5,394 nt of DNA from an uncultured Oscillospiraceae bacterium (GTDB lineage: Bacteria > Bacillota > Clostridia > Oscillospirales > Oscillospiraceae), in contig CAKUCT010000132.1 of the NCBI GenBank assembly GCA_934643765.1, positions 1 to 5,394 on the forward strand, in the 5' to 3' direction. Position numbers and translations under genes: made by a program. Positions within the stretch are counted from its first letter, which is position 1; the number at the start of each line of letters is the position of its first letter. This document shows positions 1 to 4,421 of this stretch, one piece after another. Below the pieces are notes generated by a model. That model searched no databases. It saw only the letters and a list, made by a program, of their open reading frames with translations, and was not told the DNA's origin.

Positions 1-511
1 GCACGCGGCCGCGGGCGTAGGGGATGATGCAGTAGGAACAGAAATTGTTGCAGCCGTCTTCTACCTTCAGAAGCGCGCGCGTGCGGGCGGCAAGGCCGCC
101 GGCGGGAAGCTGCTCAAAAGCGCGCGGAAGATTGCTGGACTCGACCTTTTCCCAGTGGGTGCCGGTCTGGCGATTCTGCGCGGCCTGCTCCATCTGGAGG
201 ATGAAGGCCTCGCGGTCGGCGGTGCCGACCATGACATCGACGCCGAGCGCGCGGATTTCCGCGGGCGCGGACTGCGCGTAGCAGCCGCATACGCCGACGG
301 CAGCCGCGGGGTTGAGCTTGCGCGCGCGGCGAATGGCGTTGCGCGATTTTTTGTCGGAGACGGCGGTGACGGTGCAGGAGTTGACGATATAGCCGTCGCA
401 GACCTCGTCAAACTCGCCGAGCGTATGGCCGCGGGAAAGCAACATTTGTTGCATTGCCTGTGTTTCGTATTGGTTGACTTTGCAGCCAAGGGTATAAAAA
501 GCAAATTTCAT
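1..511 (-). CDS. mtaB: tRNA t6A37 methylthiotransferase MtaB (3'-truncated by window edge)
   Basis: This is the N-terminal 170 residues of a radical-SAM methylthiotransferase that converts t6A to ms2t6A at position 37, next to the anticodon, of ANN-decoding tRNAs. The protein begins MKFAFYTLGCKVNQYET, the family's N-terminal signature. The UPF0004 domain cysteines are C10, C46 (in VNSCTV) and C77 (in GCYAQ), which bind one [4Fe-4S] cluster in this family. The radical-SAM motif CNNFCSYC supplies C154, C158 and C161 for the second cluster, followed by IIPYARGR, the MtaB-type continuation. The C-terminal half of the SAM domain and the TRAM domain lie beyond the left edge. The start at 511 is supported by the conserved MKxxxxTLGCKVNQ opening and a GGTGG Shine-Dalgarno-like stretch 8 bases upstream (plus-strand CCACC at 520-524). 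The gene is divergent from the HPr-like gene. MiaB and RimO are related, but TLGCKVNQ and IIPYARGR favour MtaB. Confidence 0.93.
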   Translation of the reverse strand, partial: MKFAFYTLGCKVNQYETQAMQQMLLSRGHTLGEFDEVCDGYIVNSCTVTAVSDKKSRNAIRRARKLNPAAAVGVCGCYAQSAPAEIRALGVDVMVGTADREAFILQMEQAAQNRQTGTHWEKVESSNLPRAFEQLPAGGLAARTRALLKVEDGCNNFCSYCIIPYARGRV

Positions 512-537
512 GGGAAAAACCACCAAACATGTGTTTT

Positions 538-567
538 ATTCTAAAAAATGTTTGTCTTATTTGTGAA
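538..567 (-). promoter_or_regulatory. Putative sigma-A promoter of mtaB
   Basis: On the minus strand, TTCACA (plus positions 562-567) and TAGAAT (538-543) are separated by 18 bases. This places a transcription start near 531, about 20 bases before the mtaB start codon. The -35 box lies inside the TTGTGA/TCACAA dyad at 561-576. The -35 match is weak, so this is a reasonable but unproven call. Confidence 0.45.
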
Positions 568-576
568 TAGTCACAA
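561..576. promoter_or_regulatory. Perfect dyad TTGTGA-ATAG-TCACAA, operator-like
   Basis: Two perfect 6-bp arms flank a 4-bp spacer in the divergent mtaB / HPr-like intergenic region, over the predicted -35 box of mtaB. The arms resemble half-sites used by CRP/FNR-family and Rex regulators, but the spacing does not fit exactly. CRP-type sites have TGTGA-N6-TCACA, and Rex sites are two bases longer. The binding protein is therefore unassigned. Confidence 0.5.
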
Positions 577-588
577 CAATCATTTTTG

Positions 589-606
589 CTTATACTATGT
601 TATAAG
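589..606. repeat. Second perfect dyad CTTATA-N6-TATAAG
   Basis: Perfect 6-bp arms at 589-594 and 601-606 are separated by CTATGT, 12 bases past the TTGTGA dyad. The arms are AT-rich and contain -10-like hexamers (TATACT at 591), so the symmetry could be a chance product of overlapping promoter-like sequence. It could also be a second operator in this divergent region. Confidence 0.35.
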
Positions 607-641
607 TTTTGATTCTTTTCTACGCGTGTTTCAGAATACAA

Positions 642-650
642 TGGTATTAT
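642..650 (+). promoter_or_regulatory. Putative extended -10 promoter of the HPr-like gene
   Basis: TGGTATTAT fits an extended -10 element (TGn followed by TATTAT at 645-650). No convincing -35 hexamer lies 16-18 bases upstream. The start would be near 657, giving a leader of roughly 40 bases before the GTG at 696. Confidence 0.4.
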
Positions 651-682
651 ATCCGACAAAGTCTTGCTTGTACAGTCTTGCC

Positions 683-688
683 AGGAGG
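683..688 (+). promoter_or_regulatory. Ribosome binding site AGGAGG that fixes the GTG start of the HPr-like gene
   Basis: A perfect AGGAGG lies 7 bases before the GTG at 696. It decides the start: the frame is open further upstream, and an ATG at 714 (residue 7) would cut off the first beta-strand. Confidence 0.85.
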
Positions 689-695
689 ATTTTCC

Positions 696-947
696 GTGAG
701 AGAATTTACCGTCATGTTCCGCTCGGTTCAAGATATCTCAGATTTTATAGCGCTGGCCAACCAGCAGCCGTTTGACGTCGTGTTCGTGCGCGCAGAGGGA
801 GAGAGCAACGCAAAGTCGATCTTCAGCTGTCTGAGCCTGCAGTTGAATATGCCGCAGACCGTCCGCGCGATGGCGGAGCATGTGGATATTTCGGATTTCT
901 GCGCGGGTCTGCAGCCGTATCTGTGCCAGGGCGTACAGGCGGGATAG
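696..947 (+). CDS. HPr-like protein lacking the phosphoacceptor histidine
   Basis: This small protein of 83 residues has the length and fold pattern of HPr, the phosphocarrier of the sugar phosphotransferase system. The clearest match is NAKSIFSCLSL at residues 38-48, corresponding to the HPr segment NAKSIMGLMSL that carries the regulatory serine (Ser46 in HPr, here S41). The segment that should read TGLHARPAA is replaced by SVQDISDFIA (residues 10-19). The only histidine in the protein is H62, far from the expected site. It therefore cannot act as a normal phosphocarrier; a serine-phosphorylated or non-phosphorylated regulatory role is inferred. The GTG start is fixed by the AGGAGG at 683-688. 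The gene stands alone: a divergent mtaB lies upstream and an intrinsic terminator follows 24 bases after the stop. Similar His-less HPr-fold proteins are known in Clostridia but poorly characterised. Confidence 0.8.
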   Translation: MREFTVMFRSVQDISDFIALANQQPFDVVFVRAEGESNAKSIFSCLSLQLNMPQTVRAMAEHVDISDFCAGLQPYLCQGVQAG

Positions 948-971
948 AGAAAAGCCATTTTGCATAGTTTG

Positions 972-1010
972 AGCCTGCAGCCGTTTTAGACGACTGCAGG
1001 CTTGTTTTTT
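972..1010 (+). terminator. Intrinsic terminator after the HPr-like gene
   Basis: A perfect 9-bp stem (AGCCTGCAG at 972-980 with CTGCAGGCT at 994-1002) encloses a 13-base loop and is followed by TGTTTTTT. This makes the HPr-like gene a single-gene unit and separates it from dacF. Confidence 0.9.
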
Positions 1011-1036
1011 GCGCGGAAAAGACAGCGCGTGCCTGG

Positions 1037-1065
1037 TGATAAATCGCAGCGCCGTTTCATACGCT
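1037..1065 (+). promoter_or_regulatory. Possible sporulation-type (sigma-E/K/G-like) promoter of dacF
   Basis: No sigma-A promoter is apparent between the terminator at 1010 and the dacF start. CATACGCT at 1058-1065 resembles the CATAC-type -10 boxes of sporulation sigma factors, with TGATAA at 1037-1042 as a weak -35 at 15 bases. A start near 1072 would give a leader of about 25 bases. DacB and DacF homologues in Bacillus are sporulation-controlled, which makes this plausible, but the -35 is poor and the organism's sporulation status is unknown. Confidence 0.25.
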
Positions 1066-1082
1066 TGTACCAGATGAAACGG
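1052..1082 (+). promoter_or_regulatory. Inverted repeat CCGTTTCAT / ATGAAACGG at the dacF ribosome binding site
   Basis: Perfect 9-bp arms at 1052-1060 and 1074-1082 enclose a 13-base loop. The right arm abuts the dacF Shine-Dalgarno region (GGAAGGGTGA, 1081-1090). The repeat is not a normal terminator, because 8 bases separate it from the T6 run at 1091-1096. It could be a DNA operator or an mRNA hairpin affecting dacF translation. Confidence 0.55.
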
Positions 1083-1096
1083 AAGGGTGATTTTTT

Positions 1097-2248
1097 ATGG
1101 TCAAACGGGTGGTGTGCGCGCTGCTGGCGCTGGCGGTTCTGGCGGGGCTGACGGCGAGCCTTGCGGCGGCGGATCTGGAGCTGGCCGCGCCGTCGGCGAT
1201 TCTGATGGAAAAATCAACAGGACAGGTTCTCTATGAGGACAATGCCGACGAGCCGCTGCGGCCGGCGAGCGTGACGAAGGTGATGACGCTGCTGCTGGTG
1301 ATGGAGGCGCTGGAAGACGGAAGAATCGGCTGGGACGACACGGTGACAACATCCGCAGCAGCGGCGGCCAAGGGCGGAAGCCAGATCTATCTGGAGGAAG
1401 ATGAGCAGCTGCCGCTGACGGAAATGCTGAAATCCGTTGTGGTTTCCTCGGCCAATGACTGCGCGTGCGCGCTGGCAGAGCATGTGGCGGGCAGCGAGGC
1501 GGCGTTTGTGCAGATGATGAATGACCGGGCGCAGGCGCTTGGAATGACGAACACGCACTTTGTCAACTGCACGGGGCTGGACGACGGGCCGGAGGCGGAT
1601 ACGCATCTGACGACGGCGCGGGATATTGCGATCATGTCAAGAGAGCTTCTGAAGCATGAGAAAATCAAAGAATATACGACGATCTGGATGGACACCGTCA
1701 GAGACGGGCAGTTCGGACTGAGCAACACAAACAAGCTGGTGCGCTTTTATGACGGGACGACGGGGCTCAAGACCGGCTACACATCGGCGGCGGGCTACTG
1801 CCTGTCTGCGTCCGCCGAGCGCGGCGGGATGGAGCTGATTGCGGTGGTGATGCACTGCAAGAGCTCGCAGGACCGGTTTGAGTCGGCAAAGGCGCTTTTA
1901 AACTACGGGTTTTCCAATTACGCGCTGACAGACCCCGCCGCGCAGGCGCAGATAGAAGCGATTCCGGTGGTGCTCGGCCAGCAGGAGCAGGTGCAGCCGG
2001 TGATGGAGAGCGCGGGGGCGATTCTGATTGATAAGGCGCTGGCAAATGCGGTGACGTGTGAGGCAGAGCTGGAAGAAAGCGTGCGCGCGCCGGTTGAAAA
2101 GGGGCAGCGGCTCGGGACACTTTATGTGCGGGCGCAGGGAAGAACGCTTGCGGAGATTCCGCTCGTCGCGCCGGAGGAGATTCCAGCGCTCAGCTGGGCG
2201 GATATTGTGCGCAGAATGCTGCGGCGGGTGTGCATGGCGGAAACATAA
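1097..2248 (+). CDS. dacF: D-alanyl-D-alanine carboxypeptidase, DacF type (low-molecular-mass PBP)
   Basis: This penicillin-binding protein removes the terminal D-Ala from peptidoglycan pentapeptides at the outer face of the membrane. It has 383 residues, normal for the family. Residues 1-25 form a Sec signal peptide (MVKR, hydrophobic core, likely cleavage after SLAAA). The peptidase S11 domain shows all three active-site motifs: S58-V-T-K61 with the nucleophilic serine and general-base lysine, S118-A-N120, and K225-T-G227. A PBP5-C-like beta domain follows from about residue 285. The extreme C-terminus (SWADIVRRMLRRVCMA, 366-381) could be the amphipathic membrane-anchoring helix of this class. 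The ATG at 1097 is supported by GGTGAT (1086-1091), complementary to the 16S tail, and by a complete signal peptide. The ASVTK, GGSQ and AEHVAGSE contexts favour DacF over DacA or DacB, though family assignment is less sure than function. No terminator is seen after it, so some read-through into the next gene is possible. Confidence 0.93.
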   Translation: MVKRVVCALLALAVLAGLTASLAAADLELAAPSAILMEKSTGQVLYEDNADEPLRPASVTKVMTLLLVMEALEDGRIGWDDTVTTSAAAAAKGGSQIYLEEDEQLPLTEMLKSVVVSSANDCACALAEHVAGSEAAFVQMMNDRAQALGMTNTHFVNCTGLDDGPEADTHLTTARDIAIMSRELLKHEKIKEYTTIWMDTVRDGQFGLSNTNKLVRFYDGTTGLKTGYTSAAGYCLSASAERGGMELIAVVMHCKSSQDRFESAKALLNYGFSNYALTDPAAQAQIEAIPVVLGQQEQVQPVMESAGAILIDKALANAVTCEAELEESVRAPVEKGQRLGTLYVRAQGRTLAEIPLVAPEEIPALSWADIVRRMLRRVCMAET

Positions 2249-2257
2249 ACGGATATT

Positions 2258-2286
2258 TTGCCTTTTCCGGGTGAGTATAGTATAAT
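2258..2286 (+). promoter_or_regulatory. Sigma-A promoter of the isomerase-like gene
   Basis: TTGCCT (2258-2263) and a perfect TATAAT (2281-2286) are spaced by 17 bases. They lie just after the dacF stop and predict a start near 2292-2293. The isomerase-like gene thus has its own promoter even if dacF transcripts read through. Confidence 0.8.
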
Positions 2287-2296
2287 AAGTTCACAG

Positions 2297-2332
2297 CGCG
2301 CCGCCCGGGCCGGAAACGAGGCCGGGCGGGCG
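2297..2332 (+). promoter_or_regulatory. GC-rich hairpin at the 5' end of the isomerase-like leader
   Basis: CCGCCCGG (2301-2308) pairs perfectly with CCGGGCGG (2322-2329). The stem can be extended through single bulges by CGC/GCG outside and CC/GG inside. The hairpin begins within about 5 bases of the predicted transcription start. It is followed by AAGAATTTAC rather than a T-run, so it is not a convincing terminator for dacF. It may protect the mRNA 5' end or influence expression. Confidence 0.5.
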
Positions 2333-2376
2333 AAGAATTTACAGACGACAGCGGAACCGGAAAGGGTGGATTCCTG

Positions 2377-3666
2377 ATGATAAATGTTGAATTGTCAAGC
2401 ATCTGGAGCTGTGTGGCACTGCCGCAGCTTCTGGCGTGTGAGAAGGATTTGTTTGAAGCGCATCTGCATCTGCGCAGCAACCAGCCGGGCGGACGAAATT
2501 TTCTGGGCTGGCTCGGCCAGCCGGACTCAATAACGGCCAAAACGGTGCATGCCATCCGGAAAGCCTGCGAGGCGATTACGGGGCAGTGCGACACGCTGAT
2601 TGTTGCGGGCGCGGGCGAGGGATTTCTGGCGGCGAAGGCCGGCATCGACGCGCTGTGCGGCAGAGGGCGGAATCTGCTGGGCGCAAGCCCGCGGGTGCTG
2701 TTCGCGGCGCAGAGTCTGTGCGGCAGCGATTGGCTGGAGCTTTGCAGGCTGCTGGAGGGGCATGATTTTTGCCTGCTGCTGATGAGCGAAGCCGGGCAGG
2801 AACTGGAGATGTGCGTGGCCTCGCGCGCGGTGCGCTGGCTCATGGAGCGGCGCTATGGCCCGGAGGCAAAAGAGCGCGTGTACGTCAGTGCCGCCCCGGG
2901 CACGGCGCTTGCGACGATGGCGAAGGAGGAAGGATTCACGTTCCTTCCGATGCCGCAGGAACTGGGCGGGGGCAGGAGCGCGCTGAACGCGGGGACCCTT
3001 CTGGCGCTGGCTGTGGCGGGGATTGACCCGCTGAGCGTGCTCGAGGGCGCGGCAGAAGGGTATGAAAGCTTTGATCTGCGGGCGTTTGAGAACCCGGTGT
3101 GGATGTATGCGGGCGCGCGGTACGCGCTGATGCAGAAGGGGCGGCAGACGGAGATCATGGGCTGCTTCGCGCCGGACTTTGATGCGTTCGGTAATTGGTG
3201 GCAGACGTATCTGATCCGGCAGAGCTGCCAGGAAGGAAGCGGCGTGCTGCCGGTATACGCCGGGTACCCGCGTGCGCTCGATGCGATGGATACCATGCTG
3301 GCAGGCGGCCGGGGCGGCGTGTTTGAAACGCTTCTGAAGCTGCCGGAGCGGAGCTTCCAGAAGGTCAACATTGAAATGGACTGGAAGGATTATGACGGGC
3401 TGGGCTTCCTGGCGGGAAAGACGCTGCTGGACACGCAGGAGCAGAGCTTCCAGGCGGTTTTGCAGACGCATACGGATCTGGATGTGCCGGTGATTCTGCT
3501 GGAGAGCGAGACGCTGGACGCGGCGGGGCTCGGACAGCTGTTTTATTTCTTTGAGCTCTCGGCGGCGCTGTGCGCGTGCGCGTGCGGGATCGATCCGTTT
3601 GACCCGGGCAGAGTCAGCAAAAGCCGGGCGCTTGCAAAGACGCTGCTCGGATCAAGTGAGGGCTGA
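2377..3666 (+). CDS. Glucose-6-phosphate isomerase-like protein with degenerate active site (putative pseudoenzyme)
   Basis: The whole 429 residues follow the order of Firmicute phosphoglucose isomerase (about 450 aa), compared here from memory with the Bacillus enzyme. Preserved framework includes FLGW (42-45), CDTLIVAG...AAKAGIDAL (71-93), KEEGF (183-187), VFETLL (315-320), DGLGFLAGKT (340-349), YFFE (390-393) and IDPFDP (405-410). Sugar-phosphate and catalytic motifs are lost. GIGGSYLG becomes GAGEGFLA (78-85), and the phosphate loop SKSGTT becomes SEAGQE (137-142). The arginine of GGRYS is glycine (G199; an Arg sits one place later). The catalytic Glu of GESEGK aligns with R281, the ring-opening His with D302, and the Lys near the C-terminus with R417. 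The reading frame is uninterrupted, so a decaying pseudogene is unlikely. Isomerase activity is improbable; a sugar-phosphate sensing, scaffold or secreted-factor-like role is possible but unknown. No signal peptide is seen. The ATG at 2377 follows AAAGGGTGG by 7 bases. Confidence 0.85.
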   Translation: MINVELSSIWSCVALPQLLACEKDLFEAHLHLRSNQPGGRNFLGWLGQPDSITAKTVHAIRKACEAITGQCDTLIVAGAGEGFLAAKAGIDALCGRGRNLLGASPRVLFAAQSLCGSDWLELCRLLEGHDFCLLLMSEAGQELEMCVASRAVRWLMERRYGPEAKERVYVSAAPGTALATMAKEEGFTFLPMPQELGGGRSALNAGTLLALAVAGIDPLSVLEGAAEGYESFDLRAFENPVWMYAGARYALMQKGRQTEIMGCFAPDFDAFGNWWQTYLIRQSCQEGSGVLPVYAGYPRALDAMDTMLAGGRGGVFETLLKLPERSFQKVNIEMDWKDYDGLGFLAGKTLLDTQEQSFQAVLQTHTDLDVPVILLESETLDAAGLGQLFYFFELSAALCACACGIDPFDPGRVSKSRALAKTLLGSSEG

Positions 3667-3710
3667 GCGGCCTGTTTAAGAAAAGTTTACGAAGTTTCCC
3701 GGATCGGCCA

Positions 3711-3739
3711 TTGTGTTTCCGGGGAAAACCTGATAGAAT
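3711..3739 (+). promoter_or_regulatory. Sigma-A promoter of the P-loop protein gene
   Basis: TTGTGT (3711-3716) and TAGAAT (3734-3739) are 17 bases apart, with TGA immediately before the -10 giving an extended -10. The predicted start is near 3746, so the P-loop gene is not solely dependent on upstream transcription. A weaker 8-bp dyad (TTTCCCGG 3695-3702 with CCGGGGAA 3719-3726, one G-T pair) spans the -35. Confidence 0.75.
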
Positions 3740-3747
3740 GGTATCAG
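3730..3747. promoter_or_regulatory. Operator-like dyad CTGATA-N6-TATCAG over the -10 and start site
   Basis: Perfect 6-bp arms at 3730-3735 and 3742-3747 flank GAATGG. They cover the -10 box and the predicted transcription start of the P-loop gene, a position where a repressor would block initiation. The binding protein is unknown. Confidence 0.45.
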
Positions 3748-3782
3748 CCATAATAAGCCGGTCCGCATGGACGGGCGAGTGC

Positions 3783-3791
3783 AAAAGGAGG
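3783..3791 (+). promoter_or_regulatory. Strong ribosome binding site that decides the start of the P-loop protein
   Basis: AAAAGGAGG lies 8 bases before the ATG at 3800. The in-frame ATG at 3767 would place this site inside the gene and lacks its own Shine-Dalgarno sequence. The shorter 137-residue form is therefore the likely product. Confidence 0.85.
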
Positions 3792-3799
3792 AATGCCCT

Positions 3800-4213
3800 A
3801 TGGTTAATATTATGATGGGCCCCGAGGGTTCCGGAAAAACCAAGCTGCTGATTGATGCGATTTCGCGCGCGCTGAAGACGGAGTCCGGCAGCATGGTCTG
3901 CATTGAAAAAGGACATACACTGCGCTATGACGTCGACCATCGTGTCCGTCTGATTGACGCGGCGGAGTATTCGATCAAGGATTATACGATGCTGCGCGGC
4001 TTTATCAGCGGCCTGCATGCCGGTAATTTTGACATTACGCACGTGTTTATTGATAATCTTTACAGTTTGTCTCGTTCGAAGGATCCGGTTGAGACGGAGA
4101 ACTTCCTGGATTGGTGCAATTTGTTCTCGGCAGAGAACGGCGTGGCGTTCACGTTTACGATTGCGGACGATCCCAGCAATCCGCCGGAGTATATTGCAAA
4201 ATATATGGACTGA
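3800..4213 (+). CDS. Small P-loop NTPase of unknown function
   Basis: This 137-residue cytoplasmic protein opens directly into a Walker A motif, G7-P-E-G-S-G-K-T14, within MVNIMMGPEGSGKTKLLIDAI. A hydrophobic strand follows (SMVCIEKG, 31-38). A probable Walker B is THVFIDN (80-86, acidic residue D85), with a further strand VAFTFTIADD (115-124) in sensor position. The strand order is reminiscent of RecA- or thymidine-kinase-type P-loop folds, but the thymidine kinase lasso and zinc-binding cysteines are absent. There is no signal peptide, membrane segment or partner domain. The first 14 residues carry the nucleotide site, so the protein is close to the minimum size of such a fold. The start is fixed by AAAAGGAGG at 3783-3791. 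It lies 133 bases after the isomerase-like gene with its own promoter and converges on the rRNA methyltransferase gene. I do not recognise a named family; the substrate is unknown. Confidence 0.82.
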   Translation: MVNIMMGPEGSGKTKLLIDAISRALKTESGSMVCIEKGHTLRYDVDHRVRLIDAAEYSIKDYTMLRGFISGLHAGNFDITHVFIDNLYSLSRSKDPVETENFLDWCNLFSAENGVAFTFTIADDPSNPPEYIAKYMD

Positions 4214-4214
4214 C

Positions 4215-4243
4215 TTTCCAAAAAATCTTCGATTTTTTGGAAA
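4215..4243. repeat. 13-bp perfect A/T-rich inverted repeat after the P-loop gene
   Basis: The arms TTTCCAAAAAATC (4215-4227) and GATTTTTTGGAAA (4231-4243) enclose a TTC loop, one base after the stop codon. The hairpin would form in RNA from either strand. It lacks a GC-rich stem followed by a free U-tract, so it is not a canonical terminator; it may still stabilise the 3' end or assist the terminator at 4381-4414. Confidence 0.6.
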
Positions 4244-4250
4244 AAGAGAT

Positions 4251-4364
4251 GCGCCTCGCTGCATGCAAAATTTCCACACTGGCGAGGCGAGCGGAATTTT
4301 TCCAGCCGGCGGAGTCGCCGGATAAAATACATTTGGAATTTTTTCGCGGCGTGCGCGCCGCGAA
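4251..4364. repeat. Cluster of three GC-rich palindromes in the convergent intergenic region
   Basis: Three inverted repeats follow each other: CGCCTCGC (4252-4259) with GCGAGGCG (4282-4289); CCGGCG (4306-4311) with CGCCGG (4316-4321), loop GAGT; and TTCGCGGCG (4343-4351) with CGCCGCGAA (4356-4364), loop TGCG. GGAATTTTT occurs as a direct repeat at 4293-4301 and 4335-4343. No credible gene lies here. The density of palindromes suggests a dispersed intergenic repeat element or structured RNA, unproven without a genome-wide search. Confidence 0.5.
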
Positions 4365-4380
4365 CTCAGTGAGGCGAAAT

Positions 4381-4414
4381 AAGCGCCCGCCATCGGATGA
4401 TGGCGGGCGCTTTT
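4381..4414. terminator. Bidirectional intrinsic terminator between convergent genes
   Basis: A perfect stem, GCGCCCGCCATC (4383-4394) with GATGGCGGGCGC (4399-4410), has a GGAT loop and is flanked by AA and TTTT. On the plus strand it ends in TTTT; on the minus strand it is followed by TTATTT. It sits 7 bases beyond the rRNA methyltransferase stop and can end transcripts from both sides. Confidence 0.88.
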
Positions 4415-4421
4415 GGCGTTT

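Noticed and set aside
67..504. 145-codon minus-strand open frame inside mtaB
   Set aside because: Another frame of the same strand encodes the conserved MtaB cysteine motifs; this one is a low-complexity shadow.
561..576. Assignment of the TTGTGA/TCACAA dyad to Rex or CRP
   Set aside because: The spacer is two bases too short for either consensus, so only an unspecified operator is claimed.
2297..2332. Intrinsic terminator for dacF
   Set aside because: The stem is stable, but no T-run follows it and it lies just downstream of a strong promoter for the next gene.
2190..2843. 217-codon minus-strand open frame across the dacF / isomerase-like junction
   Set aside because: It overlaps both real genes and the promoter between them, has Ser/Pro/Arg-biased composition and no motif.
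2527..3471. Long 314-codon open frame on the minus strand antisense to the isomerase-like gene
   Set aside because: Arg/Gln/Ala/His-rich, without recognisable motifs. It arises from the GC-rich codon pattern of the plus-strand gene, which has clear homology and a ribosome binding site.
2377..3666. Annotating this gene as functional glucose-6-phosphate isomerase
   Set aside because: The fold-level match is clear, but the sugar-phosphate loop and the catalytic Arg, Glu, His and Lys positions are all substituted.
3767..3799. Upstream in-frame ATG extending the P-loop protein by 11 residues
   Set aside because: It has no ribosome binding site of its own and would place the strong AAAAGGAGG inside the coding region.
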